From NCBI RefSeq assembly GCF_025725685.1, contig NZ_CP107008.1, forward strand, positions 1,798,001 through 1,862,000: a DNA stretch of 64,000 nucleotides, written 5' to 3'. Origin of the DNA: Halomonas sp. M4R1S46. Lineage in GTDB: Bacteria > Pseudomonadota > Gammaproteobacteria > Pseudomonadales > Halomonadaceae. Within the stretch, counting starts at the first letter, position 1; each line of letters begins with the position of its first letter. The position numbers and the translations under genes were made by a program. Shown in pieces: positions 28,701-35,867 of the stretch. The notes beneath the pieces were generated by a model. It did not search any database. It was given only the letters and a program-made list of their open reading frames with translations, and had not been told where the DNA came from.

Positions 28701-29628
28701 GCTCGAGGATCCCCGCTATCGTCGCCTGGCCGACTTCGCCCGGGCGAGCTGCGAGTACTGGGCGGGGCGCATCCAGCAGGCCTGTGAGCATCTCGAGGAG
28801 ATCGACCCGCTCAAGGTGTCGATGATGATCGAGTGGCTGCCGTTCTCCGACCACCCTCAGGTGGCCGCCGCCTGCTTCCAGGGCTGGGCCCTGTGCCTGC
28901 GCGGCGACTACCGTCGCGCCGAGCGGCAGGTGGAGTCGGCGATCCGTCTCGCCGAGCAGATCAACCATCCCGGCAGCCTGGCCATGGCGCTGATGTATGC
29001 CGCCTCCCTGTACCGCCAGGTGGGCCACGTGCACCTGGCGGCCAATCGTGCCGAGCGGGCCTTCGAGATCACCGGCACGCCGGACCTGCACCTCTGGCAG
29101 GTCTCGTCGCGCACCGTGCTGGGTTGGCAGCGGGCGTTATCAGGCGATCGTGAAGGGCTGACCCGCATCGAGGCCGCCCTGGAGGAGCTCGCCGAGGTCA
29201 CCGGCCGCGATCCCCACCAGCGGCCGGCGCTGTGGCTGGTCGATGCCTGCATGTCGCTGGGCGAGCTGGCCCGCGCCGAGGACTATCTCGATCAGTGCCT
29301 GATGATCGCCCGGGAGCGCACCACCCTGTTCGTGCCCGAGCTGGCGATCCAGCTGGCCAGGGTGCGGCACCGCCTCGGCCACCCCGCCGAGGAGGTGCGG
29401 GCGTTGACCGACCAGGCCCTGCAGCAGGCCCGGGGCGATGGCAACCTGCACCAGGAGCTGTGTGCCCTGGAGGCCTGGCTGACCCTGGTCGATCCCGACG
29501 ACGGGGCGGCCCGGGAGGCCTTCCGGGCCCTGCTCGGGAAGGTCAGCCACAGCGATGCGCCGGTGCTGGTGCGCTGGCGAACCCTGCTCGACAAGCGCCT
29601 GCCGCATACGGCCGATCTGGAAGACTGA
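25729..29628 (+). CDS. Giant BTAD / cyclase-like / AAA / TPR transcriptional regulator
   Basis: 1299 residues. In order: an N-terminal SARP/BTAD-type winged-helix and helical domain (about 15-250, with VKALLVYLLLHDQPVNRATLAELLWPD and RTNLRHALHCLRQSL); a degenerate class III nucleotide-cyclase-like domain (about 284-450) lacking the metal-binding aspartates; a STAND-type AAA ATPase with Walker A GPSGLGKSAL (about 499-508) and Walker B LVLMIDDLQWLDE (about 614-626); and a long C-terminal TPR-like helical array (about 850-1290). This architecture belongs to signal-integrating activators (AfsR/LuxR-like STAND proteins) and is unusual next to tRNA modification genes. Target genes and ligand are unknown. 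It starts 32 bases after miaE, possibly co-transcribed, and ends in a clear terminator-like hairpin. Confidence 0.88.
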   Translation: MRDASDAVTHDDQDRLALFGHFSLTLGDDALTHFSYDKVKALLVYLLLHDQPVNRATLAELLWPDQGLSSGRTNLRHALHCLRQSLGEQAEQVLSVSRQTIAFKLPESWHFDLHELQALLDAPADVASLEAVLACYQGDLVEELQLSACADFQRWLVQVRNEWRQRVIRFAEAVLEQHEPLPDSLLQALVSRFSGYGPFHERLVRQLAEHGQLAAAHEQYNAYLQLLALTGQQPDPAFLQLARYWSDGKPEQSAGPSGAFSRALAPDSTPLREDEIEQRQLSVMAIRLTLDADLSSRSEARACLALQIELMRWLEQQCHHLGGFWLPGATGGLGLACFGTHGPAHQLAELVALYEHCRRVLPDECQRHWNGEGEPPRIALDAGLNSGRVVYLPERHLVDPLGQVTQGALDLMSAAEGSELVISQDASQHMPPALDLQPRLSSRLVASDGRVRLRALVLGTNEGGREALPPSLVGRESAMRTLRDALARAGIGLRQSVLVRGPSGLGKSALLVGFRQLEQSREAAICWQPTTRLSVQEPYGVARQLLRWHLGGAIDADVLAGIEGVALDDAHRLLLEEALGVREPRELAALAQSGEAVELVVGLLHRLIGQLTAERTLVLMIDDLQWLDEPSFKVLAGLQARLPINCPFLLVASHHGREALPARLDWDQQITLGRLDPMQASRLLSQLARRYRLHLSPRLRSQIIERCDGVPLYLQEICRRVDMDRREGRSVQLDELPRGLLGLLASRIDQLDADREVAHVAAVLGRRFRLDFLAECSGWELSRLTSALEQMCRLEIIEPAEDAEAGREYQFTHQLLQEAAYLSCPRDVRVNIHRQVVGLIEERFPIWISRHPGDFATHLRRSGHYARGARYFELAAREALKVSANRTALRMADFGLASLRHVEGQQEREISLHTVRGQAAFALEGHGSPTAHESFVRARELLTSAEEAPEDSEDLEQAFLVKWGLWVGCSQRNAHADAFLLAARLADLAAQLEDPRYRRLADFARASCEYWAGRIQQACEHLEEIDPLKVSMMIEWLPFSDHPQVAAACFQGWALCLRGDYRRAERQVESAIRLAEQINHPGSLAMALMYAASLYRQVGHVHLAANRAERAFEITGTPDLHLWQVSSRTVLGWQRALSGDREGLTRIEAALEELAEVTGRDPHQRPALWLVDACMSLGELARAEDYLDQCLMIARERTTLFVPELAIQLARVRHRLGHPAEEVRALTDQALQQARGDGNLHQELCALEAWLTLVDPDDGAAREAFRALLGKVSHSDAPVLVRWRTLLDKRLPHTADLED

Positions 29629-29652
29629 TACCGCAGCCGAGCGCAGCCTGAC

Positions 29653-29695
29653 CGCCCGGCGGTGCTCGAGAGGCGAGCGTCGCCGGGCGTCTTTC
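29653..29695 (+). terminator. Terminator after the giant regulator
   Basis: Stem CGCCCGGCG (29653-29661) pairs with CGCCGGGCG (29681-29689); the loop contains a second stem GCTC/GAGC. TCTTTC follows. It lies 24 bases after the stop, between convergent genes. Confidence 0.65.
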
Positions 29696-29719
29696 ATGGA
29701 GGGGCTCGGGGAGGGCCGT

Positions 29720-29989
29720 TCAGGTCTGGACTTCCAGGGCGGCGATGCGTGCCAGCGCCTGGTCGCGATGCTCGCCGCACAGCGACGGGTCGAAGGCGAA
29801 GCGCTCGCAGACGGCGGGCCGGCGCGGGTCGCCGAACAGCCGGCAGAGGTTGTCGGCGTCGAGCTGCACGCAGCGTACGCCGGCCGGCTTGCCGCCGGGC
29901 ATGCCGGGGATCGGCGAGCTGATCGAAGGCGCGATGCAGCAGGCCCCGCAGCCGGGGCGGCAGCCGCCGCTGTTCTGGCGCGCGGTCAT
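29720..29989 (-). CDS. YkgJ-family cysteine cluster protein
   Basis: Small protein of 89 residues with the Cys-rich metal-chelating signature GCRPGCGACCIAPSISSP near the N-terminus and further cysteines in VRCVQLD, NLCRLF and AVCERF. It is predicted to bind zinc or an iron-sulfur cluster. The start ATG at 29989 overlaps the stop of the upstream queD-like gene (ATGA), so it is translationally coupled and is the last gene of the queC-queE-queD operon. Its role there is unknown. Confidence 0.85.
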   Translation of the reverse strand: MTARQNSGGCRPGCGACCIAPSISSPIPGMPGGKPAGVRCVQLDADNLCRLFGDPRRPAVCERFAFDPSLCGEHRDQALARIAALEVQT

Positions 29990-30831
29990 GGGCGTGCCTC
30001 CGCGAGGGCTCCCTTGTCGATGCCCTCGAAGGCCTGGACCCGCGTGGCCCGGCCGGTCTCCCGGGCGATCTCGCCGGCCAGCCAGGCGGCGATGTGCTCC
30101 ACGGTGGTGGGCGTGGGCAGCACCACGCAGCGTTCCCGGGGCAGGGTCAGCGCGAAGCGGCCCTGATCGGCTTGGTAGCGGCTGGTCAAGCGGCCGAGGA
30201 AGGAGGCCTCGCGCCCCTCGGCGATATCCGCCTCGTCCACCAGGTAGCGATCCGCCAGGTGCCGTGCCCAGTCGGCCTCCAGCTCGGGGCGTCGCTCGCC
30301 GTCCTGCCAGACATGCAGCCGCGAGCGATGGCCGTGGGCGATGCGCTGGCAGTTGCCGGCATGGCGGCGCAGGCCGTGGCTGTAGGTGTAGCTCGCCCCC
30401 TCGATGGCCTCCTCGAGGAGCGTCAGGCGAATGTCGCTGACCCGCTCCGGCGGCTGGCGCATCAGCTCGGCGGCCAGCCGGCCGGCCAGCCGATCCGGAG
30501 TGATCGCCCGCCAGGGGAGCAGGGTGAAGGCCTGCCGGGGGCCACGGACCTCCATGGGATAGGGGGTCTCGGCACGCATGCAGAGGCCCTCGGGGCAGTC
30601 GCGAACGCTGACGCCGGGGGCCTCGGTGGGCACCAGCAGGGTGTGGTCGGCGCCCTGGTCGAGGCGCGACTTGATCCACGGCTTGACCTCGCCGAAGTCG
30701 AACAGCATGCCGTCTTCGCCGAGCTCGCCGTCGAGCTCCGCGTCCACGCGCCAGCTGGCGCCCATGAGGCCGCGCTCGGGGCACCACAGGGAGACGTCGA
30801 GGTGGGTGAGGCGGTTGACGAAAAGCGTCAT
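29986..30831 (-). CDS. queD: QueD-like protein with tandem T-fold domains
   Basis: 281 residues, about twice the usual 6-carboxytetrahydropterin synthase. The N-terminal half keeps the GMLFDFGEVK and DHTLL motifs, but the zinc-binding HGH is replaced by MGAS. The C-terminal half has SHGLRRHAGNCQRIAHGHRSRLHVW with the Cys and HGH, then PTPTTVEHIAAWL and the terminal FEGIDKGA. The two halves look like diverged tandem T-fold units with complementary active-site pieces. It is expected to make 6-carboxy-tetrahydropterin for queuosine. It sits between queE (TGATG overlap) and the Cys-cluster gene (ATGA overlap), which supports the function. The start is ATG at 30831. Confidence 0.75.
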   Translation of the reverse strand: MTLFVNRLTHLDVSLWCPERGLMGASWRVDAELDGELGEDGMLFDFGEVKPWIKSRLDQGADHTLLVPTEAPGVSVRDCPEGLCMRAETPYPMEVRGPRQAFTLLPWRAITPDRLAGRLAAELMRQPPERVSDIRLTLLEEAIEGASYTYSHGLRRHAGNCQRIAHGHRSRLHVWQDGERRPELEADWARHLADRYLVDEADIAEGREASFLGRLTSRYQADQGRFALTLPRERCVVLPTPTTVEHIAAWLAGEIARETGRATRVQAFEGIDKGALAEARP

Positions 30832-31475
30832 CAGTCGATCCCCGTGATCTTGTGGGTCTGCAGCGACAGCCGCCACTGGGGGTGGTCCAGGCAGTAGGTC
30901 ACGGTCTCCGCCAGGGGGGCGTCCCCGCCACCCAGGGGCGCGGTGTCCATGGGTTGCAGGAAGAAATGCCGGAAGTCCAGGTCGGCGAAGCGCGCTGGCG
31001 GGGCGTCGGCCTGGGGGTAGACCAGCTTGAGTTCATCCCCCGAGGTCTGGACGAGGGGCGCGGTGCCCTTGGGGCTGACGCACAGCCAGTCGATGCCGGG
31101 AGGCGCCGGCAGGGTACCGTTGGTCTCCACGGCGATATCGAAGCCGCGGCCGTGCATGGCCTCGATCAGGGCGCCGTCGAGCTGCAGCAGCGGTTCGCCG
31201 CCGGTGAAGATCACTTGGGGGGTGGCCGTGCCGGGGGCGTCCGGCCAGAGCGCGACCAGGTGATCGGCGAGGGCCGCGGCGGAGGCGAAGCGACCGCCAT
31301 GCTGGCCGTCGGTGCCGCGGATGTCGGTATCGCAGAAGCGGCAGGCGGCCCCGGCCCGGTCGGCCTCGCGGCCCGACCAGAGGTTGCACCCGGCGAAGCG
31401 GCAGAAGACGCTGGCGCGCCCGGCCTGGCCGCCTTCCCCCTGTAGCGAGTAGAAGGCTTCCTTGACGCTATACAT
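30831..31475 (-). CDS. queE: 7-carboxy-7-deazaguanine synthase QueE
   Basis: Radical SAM enzyme of 214 residues that makes 7-carboxy-7-deazaguanine from 6-carboxytetrahydropterin. The cluster motif is the long variant C-x14-C-x2-C (between GCNLW and CRFCDTD), as in the Burkholderia-type QueE, not the short CxxxCxxC. YSLQGEG at the N-terminus and [11 protein letters not shown] follow the family. The ATG at 31475 lies inside the end of queC (8-base overlap); an alternative ATG at 31484 is possible. The 3' end overlaps the queD-like start. Confidence 0.92.
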   Translation of the reverse strand: MYSVKEAFYSLQGEGGQAGRASVFCRFAGCNLWSGREADRAGAACRFCDTDIRGTDGQHGGRFASAAALADHLVALWPDAPGTATPQVIFTGGEPLLQLDGALIEAMHGRGFDIAVETNGTLPAPPGIDWLCVSPKGTAPLVQTSGDELKLVYPQADAPPARFADLDFRHFFLQPMDTAPLGGGDAPLAETVTYCLDHPQWRLSLQTHKITGID

Positions 31476-32187
31476 CGCCGGCATCCTCGGCCGGTCCGGC
31501 GGCGGCATCGGGCCGCCGAGAATAGGCGAGGGGATCGACGGCGCCGTTGGCCTCGAAGGCCGCCAGCCGCTCGCGGCAGCTGCCGCAACGCCCGCAGGCC
31601 AGGGCCTCGCCGCGATAGCAGGTCCAGGTCTCGGCGTAGTCGAGTCCCATGGCGAGGCCATCGGCGAGGATCTCGGCCTTGCCGGCCCGCAGGTAGGGCG
31701 CATGCAGGGTGACCGGCTCGAAGTTGGCGATGCCGGCCACGGCGTTCATGGCCTCGACGAACTCGGGCCGGCAGTCCGGGTAGAGCACGTGGTCGCCGCC
31801 ATGGGCGCCGTAGTCGACCCGGCCGGCGCCGATGTTGACGGCCTTGGCGATGGCCAGCGACAGCAGGATCATGTTGCGGTTGGGGACCACGGTGTCCTCG
31901 AGGTTGGCCTCGGCGTAGTCGGCGTCGGGCAGCTCGCGACTCGTATCGGTCAGCGCCGAGGCGTCGATCAGGCCATGGATGGCGCGGATATCGACGACCT
32001 GGTGAGGGACGCCGAGCTTGCGGCAGACCACGCGGGCGATGTCGAGCTCGCGGGCATGGCGCTGGCCGTAGTCGAAGGACAGGGCGTGGACCTCGCGGCC
32101 CTCGCGCAGGGCGCGGTGCAACACGGTGTAGGAGTCCATGCCACCGGAGTAGATCACCACGGTGGCCGGGGAGACGGGCTTGGACAT
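31468..32187 (-). CDS. queC: 7-cyano-7-deazaguanine synthase QueC
   Basis: ATP-dependent enzyme of 239 residues converting 7-carboxy-7-deazaguanine to preQ0. The PP-loop SGGMDS is at 14-19, followed by [10 protein letters not shown] and [12 protein letters not shown]. Zinc ligands are in the C-terminal [18 protein letters not shown]. It is the first gene of a queC-queE-queD-ykgJ operon transcribed leftward, all junctions overlapping by a few bases. No queF is present here. The upstream region is shared with trhP and contains the heptamer array. Confidence 0.97.
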   Translation of the reverse strand: MSKPVSPATVVIYSGGMDSYTVLHRALREGREVHALSFDYGQRHARELDIARVVCRKLGVPHQVVDIRAIHGLIDASALTDTSRELPDADYAEANLEDTVVPNRNMILLSLAIAKAVNIGAGRVDYGAHGGDHVLYPDCRPEFVEAMNAVAGIANFEPVTLHAPYLRAGKAEILADGLAMGLDYAETWTCYRGEALACGRCGSCRERLAAFEANGAVDPLAYSRRPDAAAGPAEDAGDV

Positions 32188-32244
32188 GGGATACCTGTGG
32201 GTCGGAGAATTTGCTTAACCGGGGTCCGGTCCGGGAGGCCATAC

Positions 32245-32274
32245 AGTGTACTTGACCAGGGGGACAGGCGCCAA
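32245..32274 (-). promoter_or_regulatory. Candidate queC promoter
   Basis: On the minus strand TTGGCG (32274-32269) and TACACT (32250-32245) are separated by 18 bases. This gives a leader of about 50 bases. The heptamer array lies directly upstream of the proposed -35 box. Confidence 0.35.
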
Positions 32275-32280
32275 GCCGGC

Positions 32281-32336
32281 TCACCCCTCACCCCTCACCC
32301 CTCACCCCTCACCCCTCACCCCTCACCCCTCACCCC
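32281..32336. repeat. Eight perfect heptamers (TCACCCC)8 / (GGGGTGA)8
   Basis: Eight uninterrupted, identical 7-bp units occupy 56 bases in the divergent region between queC and trhP. The minus strand carries eight G4 runs separated by TGA, a strong intramolecular G-quadruplex motif (enough for two). The array ends one base before the extended -10 element of trhP and lies just upstream of the candidate queC promoter. Copy number is expected to be prone to slippage. Confidence 0.98.
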
Positions 32337-32345
32337 TGCTATAAT
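32337..32345 (+). promoter_or_regulatory. Extended -10 promoter of trhP
   Basis: TGCTATAAT is a consensus extended -10 box (TGnTATAAT). The -35 position falls inside the heptamer array (CACCCC), which does not resemble TTGACA. Transcription would begin near 32352, giving a leader of about 50 bases to the ATG at 32404. Confidence 0.65.
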
Positions 32346-32403
32346 CCGTGGCCCTTCACATCCTGCGCCTTCGCGCGCCATCGTCCTGACAACGGTGATC
32401 TCA

Positions 32404-33819
32404 ATGCAAGCCCCCGAACTGCTGTCGCCCGCCGGCACCTTCAAGAAAATGCGCTATGCCTTCGCCTACGGGGCGGATGCGGTCTACGCCGGCCAGCCCC
32501 GCTACTCGCTGCGCGTGCGCAACAACGACTTCAAGCTCGACAACCTGCACAAGGGCATCGCCTATGCCCACGAGCGGGGCAAGCAGTTCTACGTGGCGTC
32601 CAACATCGCGCCGCACAACAGCAAGCTGAAGACCTACCTACGCGACATGGAGCCGGTCATCGAGGCCGGCCCCGATGCGCTGATCATGTCCGACCCCGGC
32701 CTGATCATGATGATCCGCGAGCGCTGGCCCGAGCAGGTCATCCACCTCTCCGTGCAGTCCAACGTGGTCAACTACGCGGCGGCGCGGTTCTGGCAGCAGC
32801 AGGGCATCAGCCGGATCATCCTGTCCCGCGAGCTGTCGCTCGAGGAGATCGCCCAGATCCGCGCCGAGTGCCCCGACCTGGAGATCGAGACCTTCGTCCA
32901 CGGCGCCCTGTGCATCGCCTATTCCGGGCGCTGCCTGCTGTCCGGCTACTTCAACCACCGGGACCCCAACCAGGGGACCTGCACCAATGCCTGTCGCTGG
33001 AAGTACAACACCGTGGCGGCGGCGGAGGACGAGACCGGCGACCTGGTGCCGGCCAATTCGGCCCGCGCCCATGCCGCCAGCGGCATCTGGACCCCGGAGC
33101 AGGGTGGCGGCATGATCGCCTCCGCCGGGGGCAGCGCCGAGGTGAGTACCGCCACCGCCGGTGGCGTGGAGGGCCAGGACGAGCTCTCGGCGCTGATCGA
33201 GGACCGTACCCGGCCCGGCGAGCTGATGCCGGTCTTCGAGGACGAGCACGGCACCTACATCATGAACTCCAAGGACCTGCGCGCCGTGCAGCACGTGCCG
33301 CGGCTCACCGAGATGGGCGTCACCTCGCTGAAGATCGAGGGCCGCACCAAGTCCCATTACTATGTGGCGCGCACCGCCCAGGTCTACCGCCGGGCCATCG
33401 ACGACGCCGTGGCCGGCCGGCCCTTCGACATGCGGCTGATGGACGAGCTCGACAACCTGGCCAACCGCGGTTATACGGAAGGCTTCTATCGCCGCCACGT
33501 GCATGACGAGTACCAGAACTACGAGCAGGGCAACTCCGTGGGCGTGCATCAGCAGTTCGTCGGCGAGGTCACCGGCTACGATCCCGACCGCGGGGTGCTG
33601 GAGATCGACGTCAAGAACCGCTTCGAGGTCGGCGACGGCATGGAGCTGATGCTGCCCGGCGGCAACCGCCGCTTCACCCTCGAACATATCGAGAACCGGC
33701 GCGGCGAATCGGTGGGCGCCGCCCCCGGCTCGGGCCATGTGGTGCGCATCCCGGTGCCCGGCGAGGCGATTGCGCCGGAGCGGATCGAGTTCGCCCTGCT
33801 GATGCGCGACCTGGGCTGA
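32404..33819 (+). CDS. trhP: tRNA 5-hydroxyuridine synthesis protein TrhP (peptidase U32 family, YegQ)
   Basis: 471 residues. Prephenate-dependent hydroxylation of U34 in tRNA is the known role of E. coli YegQ/TrhP. It opens with PELLSPAGTFKKMRYAFAYGADAVYAGQ and contains the U32 signature ETFVHGALCIAYSGRCLLSGYF, with cluster-type cysteines continuing in GTCTNACRWKY. EDEHGTYIMNSKDLRA and SLKIEGRTKSHYY also match. A Gly/Ala/Ser-rich insertion (about 225-265) replaces a shorter linker in YegQ. The start ATG at 32404 matches the family N-terminus; the much longer open frame upstream crosses the heptamer repeat and is rejected. Confidence 0.92.
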   Translation: MQAPELLSPAGTFKKMRYAFAYGADAVYAGQPRYSLRVRNNDFKLDNLHKGIAYAHERGKQFYVASNIAPHNSKLKTYLRDMEPVIEAGPDALIMSDPGLIMMIRERWPEQVIHLSVQSNVVNYAAARFWQQQGISRIILSRELSLEEIAQIRAECPDLEIETFVHGALCIAYSGRCLLSGYFNHRDPNQGTCTNACRWKYNTVAAAEDETGDLVPANSARAHAASGIWTPEQGGGMIASAGGSAEVSTATAGGVEGQDELSALIEDRTRPGELMPVFEDEHGTYIMNSKDLRAVQHVPRLTEMGVTSLKIEGRTKSHYYVARTAQVYRRAIDDAVAGRPFDMRLMDELDNLANRGYTEGFYRRHVHDEYQNYEQGNSVGVHQQFVGEVTGYDPDRGVLEIDVKNRFEVGDGMELMLPGGNRRFTLEHIENRRGESVGAAPGSGHVVRIPVPGEAIAPERIEFALLMRDLG

Positions 33820-33925
33820 GCCCCCGCCGGGGACGCCGGGCTGGACACCGCCGGCGGCCTTCGGGGAAGCTGGGACCGGCAGGGGTTGCCCTGCCTCCCG
33901 ATGACATCGACCAGAAGGAACCGGC

Positions 33926-34336
33926 ATGGCCATCATCGAGCATAACGCCACCCTCCCGGCGCCGCCTGAGCGGGTCTTCAGTCTGCTCGAGCGAGTCGAG
34001 GACTTCGTCGATTACTCCGACCTGATCCGGGACATCGAACCGCTGGGTGGCGGGCACTATCGCTGGCATGTGCACGCGGTGGGCATGGACTGGACCTTCG
34101 AGGTGGCGATCACCGAGTCCCGGGCCCCGGAGGTGCTGGCCTGGGAGTCGTTGAGTGGCGTCCACAATCGCGGCCGCTATCGGCTCAGCCCGGTGCCCGA
34201 GGGCACCGAGGTGGCCCTGACGCTGGAATACGAGATCAAGAACCGCCTGGTGGAGAAGGCGGTCAACCGGGCGGTCCGGCCCCTGGTCAACAAGGTCAGC
34301 CAGCAGATCCTCGACCGGGTCGAGGCCCGGCTCTAG
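33926..34336 (+). CDS. SRPBCC (START-like) family protein
   Basis: Protein of 136 residues with the helix-grip pattern of polyketide cyclase/Coq10-like proteins: N-terminal IIEHNATLPAPPERVFSLLERVEDFVDYSDL, beta strands through the middle, and a long amphipathic C-terminal helix (LVEKAVNRAVRPLVNKVSQQILDRVEARL). It binds a hydrophobic ligand in related proteins. The likeness to RatA/Coq10 is general only, so no specific function is claimed. It lies 106 bases after trhP on the same strand and has a purine-rich leader (AGAAGGAA). Confidence 0.8.
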   Translation: MAIIEHNATLPAPPERVFSLLERVEDFVDYSDLIRDIEPLGGGHYRWHVHAVGMDWTFEVAITESRAPEVLAWESLSGVHNRGRYRLSPVPEGTEVALTLEYEIKNRLVEKAVNRAVRPLVNKVSQQILDRVEARL

Positions 34337-34415
34337 CCTTCTCGCTCAGGACGGGCGGGTGGTGGAGCCCCGGCCGGGTCGCCTTCCCGCCCCCGTTGTC
34401 GGCGGATCGCCGGGG

Positions 34416-34652
34416 TCAGGCCTTGCGCAGCGAGGCGTTGAGGTGGTCGACCACCTCGGCCCAGTCGGCGTCCTCGGCGATGGCCTCGCGGAGGAACTCC
34501 GCCTGGCCCTCGTTCCAGCAGGGCGCATCCGGCAGCGCCACCGTGGCCGGGATCGGCGCGTGGCGCTCGATGAAGCGCTGGATGGACGCCGGATCCGAGG
34601 CCAGTCCGAGCTGCTCGAAGAGTTCGCTGAAGGGATGATCGGGGTGTTCCAT
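34416..34652 (-). CDS. DUF2789 family protein
   Basis: Small acidic protein of 78 residues. The pattern MEHPDHPFSELFEQLGLASDP...FIERHAPIPATVALPDAPCWNEGQAEFLREAIAEDADWAEVVDHLNA fits DUF2789, a family of unknown function common in gammaproteobacteria. The ATG at 34652 is preceded by GGAG at about 8 bases. It stands alone between a convergent gene and the asparaginase gene. Confidence 0.75.
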   Translation of the reverse strand: MEHPDHPFSELFEQLGLASDPASIQRFIERHAPIPATVALPDAPCWNEGQAEFLREAIAEDADWAEVVDHLNASLRKA

Positions 34653-34724
34653 GAGCCACTCCGGGGGCTGCCAGGTGTGACATTCACTCTAGCCGGTCGC
34701 GACGCCGCCCGGGGCCGGTGACGT

Positions 34725-35789
34725 TCAACGCTTCGGCGTCTCGCGCTCTCCCACCAGGGGCGTCAGGAAACGTCGGCGGCGTTCGGTTTCGTCCAGGGGT
34801 TGGGCGAGCAGGTGGACCAGCTTGGTGGCCGCGGCCTCGGGCGTCATGTCGTCCCCGGACAGCACCCCCGCCTCGACCAGCGGGCGGCCGGCGGCGTAGT
34901 CGCCGATCGTCACCCCGCCATGCGGGCACTGGCTGATGGCGGCGATCAGCTTGCCTTCGCCGGCGGCCTGGGCCAGCACCCCGGTCATGGCCGGGTCGTC
35001 CGGCAGGTTGCCGCCGCCCCAGACCTCCAGCAGGGCGCCGCGCACGCGGTCGTCGAGCAGCCAGGCCTCCAGTTGCCAGGCGGCGATGCCCGGCCACAGC
35101 ACGATGCGGGGCACGCCGCCCTCGCCGAGGGCGGCGTAGTCCGGCAGCTCGAAGCGGGGGGCCCCGCGTTGCTGGCGCTCCAGGCCACGGGTCGGGAAGA
35201 GCACGCAATCCTCGCCCACGCACTCGCCGAGGAGCGGGTGGTTGGGGCTGGTGAAGGCGTCGGCTCGGCGGGTCTGCCATTTGCGGCTGCGCACCCCGCG
35301 CAGCAGGCGACCGGCGAAGCACAGGGCGACTTCCTGCAGGCGGGGATCGGCGGCGAAGCGCAGCGAGCCCTCGATGTTGGCCAGGGCATCGCTGCCCGGA
35401 GCCTCGAGGGGCCGCATGGCGCCGGTCAGGACCACGCCGCGGTCGATGCCCTGGAGCTGGTAGGCCAGGCTGGCGGCGGTCCAGGCCAGGGTATCGGTGC
35501 CATGCAGCACCACGATACCGGCATGGCGCTGGTAGCGCCCGGCGATCAGGCCGGCCAGCCGTTGCCAGTCCCGGGGCGACGCGGCACTGGAGTCGATGGG
35601 CGTCGGGGTGGCGATCAGCTCGAAGTCCGGGAGCGCGGCTCGACGAGCCGGCGGCAGGGTCGCCAGGGCGCGGCGCAGCCGCGCCTCGAAGTCGGGGCCG
35701 GGCACCAGGCCATCGGGGCCGTCGACCATGCCGAGGGTGCCGCCGGTGTAGATCACCAGCACGGGGGAGGCGGGGGTGCTGCTCGTCAT
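34725..35789 (-). CDS. Asparaginase (type I-like)
   Basis: 354 residues with the asparaginase/glutaminase fold. The first catalytic threonine is in YTGGTLGM (T18) and the second triad in LHGTDTLAWTA. The Lys/Arg region LTGAMRP follows. No signal peptide is present, consistent with a cytoplasmic type I enzyme that hydrolyses asparagine to aspartate and ammonia. The ATG at 35789 is chosen because AGGAG lies 7 bases upstream; the frame stays open to 35822 but without an SD. The C-terminal DETERRRRFLTPLVGER is unlike E. coli AnsA. Confidence 0.9.
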   Translation of the reverse strand: MTSSTPASPVLVIYTGGTLGMVDGPDGLVPGPDFEARLRRALATLPPARRAALPDFELIATPTPIDSSAASPRDWQRLAGLIAGRYQRHAGIVVLHGTDTLAWTAASLAYQLQGIDRGVVLTGAMRPLEAPGSDALANIEGSLRFAADPRLQEVALCFAGRLLRGVRSRKWQTRRADAFTSPNHPLLGECVGEDCVLFPTRGLERQQRGAPRFELPDYAALGEGGVPRIVLWPGIAAWQLEAWLLDDRVRGALLEVWGGGNLPDDPAMTGVLAQAAGEGKLIAAISQCPHGGVTIGDYAAGRPLVEAGVLSGDDMTPEAAATKLVHLLAQPLDETERRRRFLTPLVGERETPKR

Positions 35790-35867
35790 GGGGGGATCTC
35801 CTGGCCGGGGCGTTGGCGTCATGATACGGGCGTGGCGTCACCGGGCAAGCGTTCCGGTGGCGGCCGG

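Noticed and set aside
32281..32336. CRISPR array
   Set aside because: Units are only 7 bp with no spacers; it is a simple tandem repeat.
31462..32403. N-terminal extension of trhP across the heptamer repeat
   Set aside because: The extension is opposite queC and low complexity, with no homology to TrhP, whose N-terminus begins exactly at the ATG 32404.
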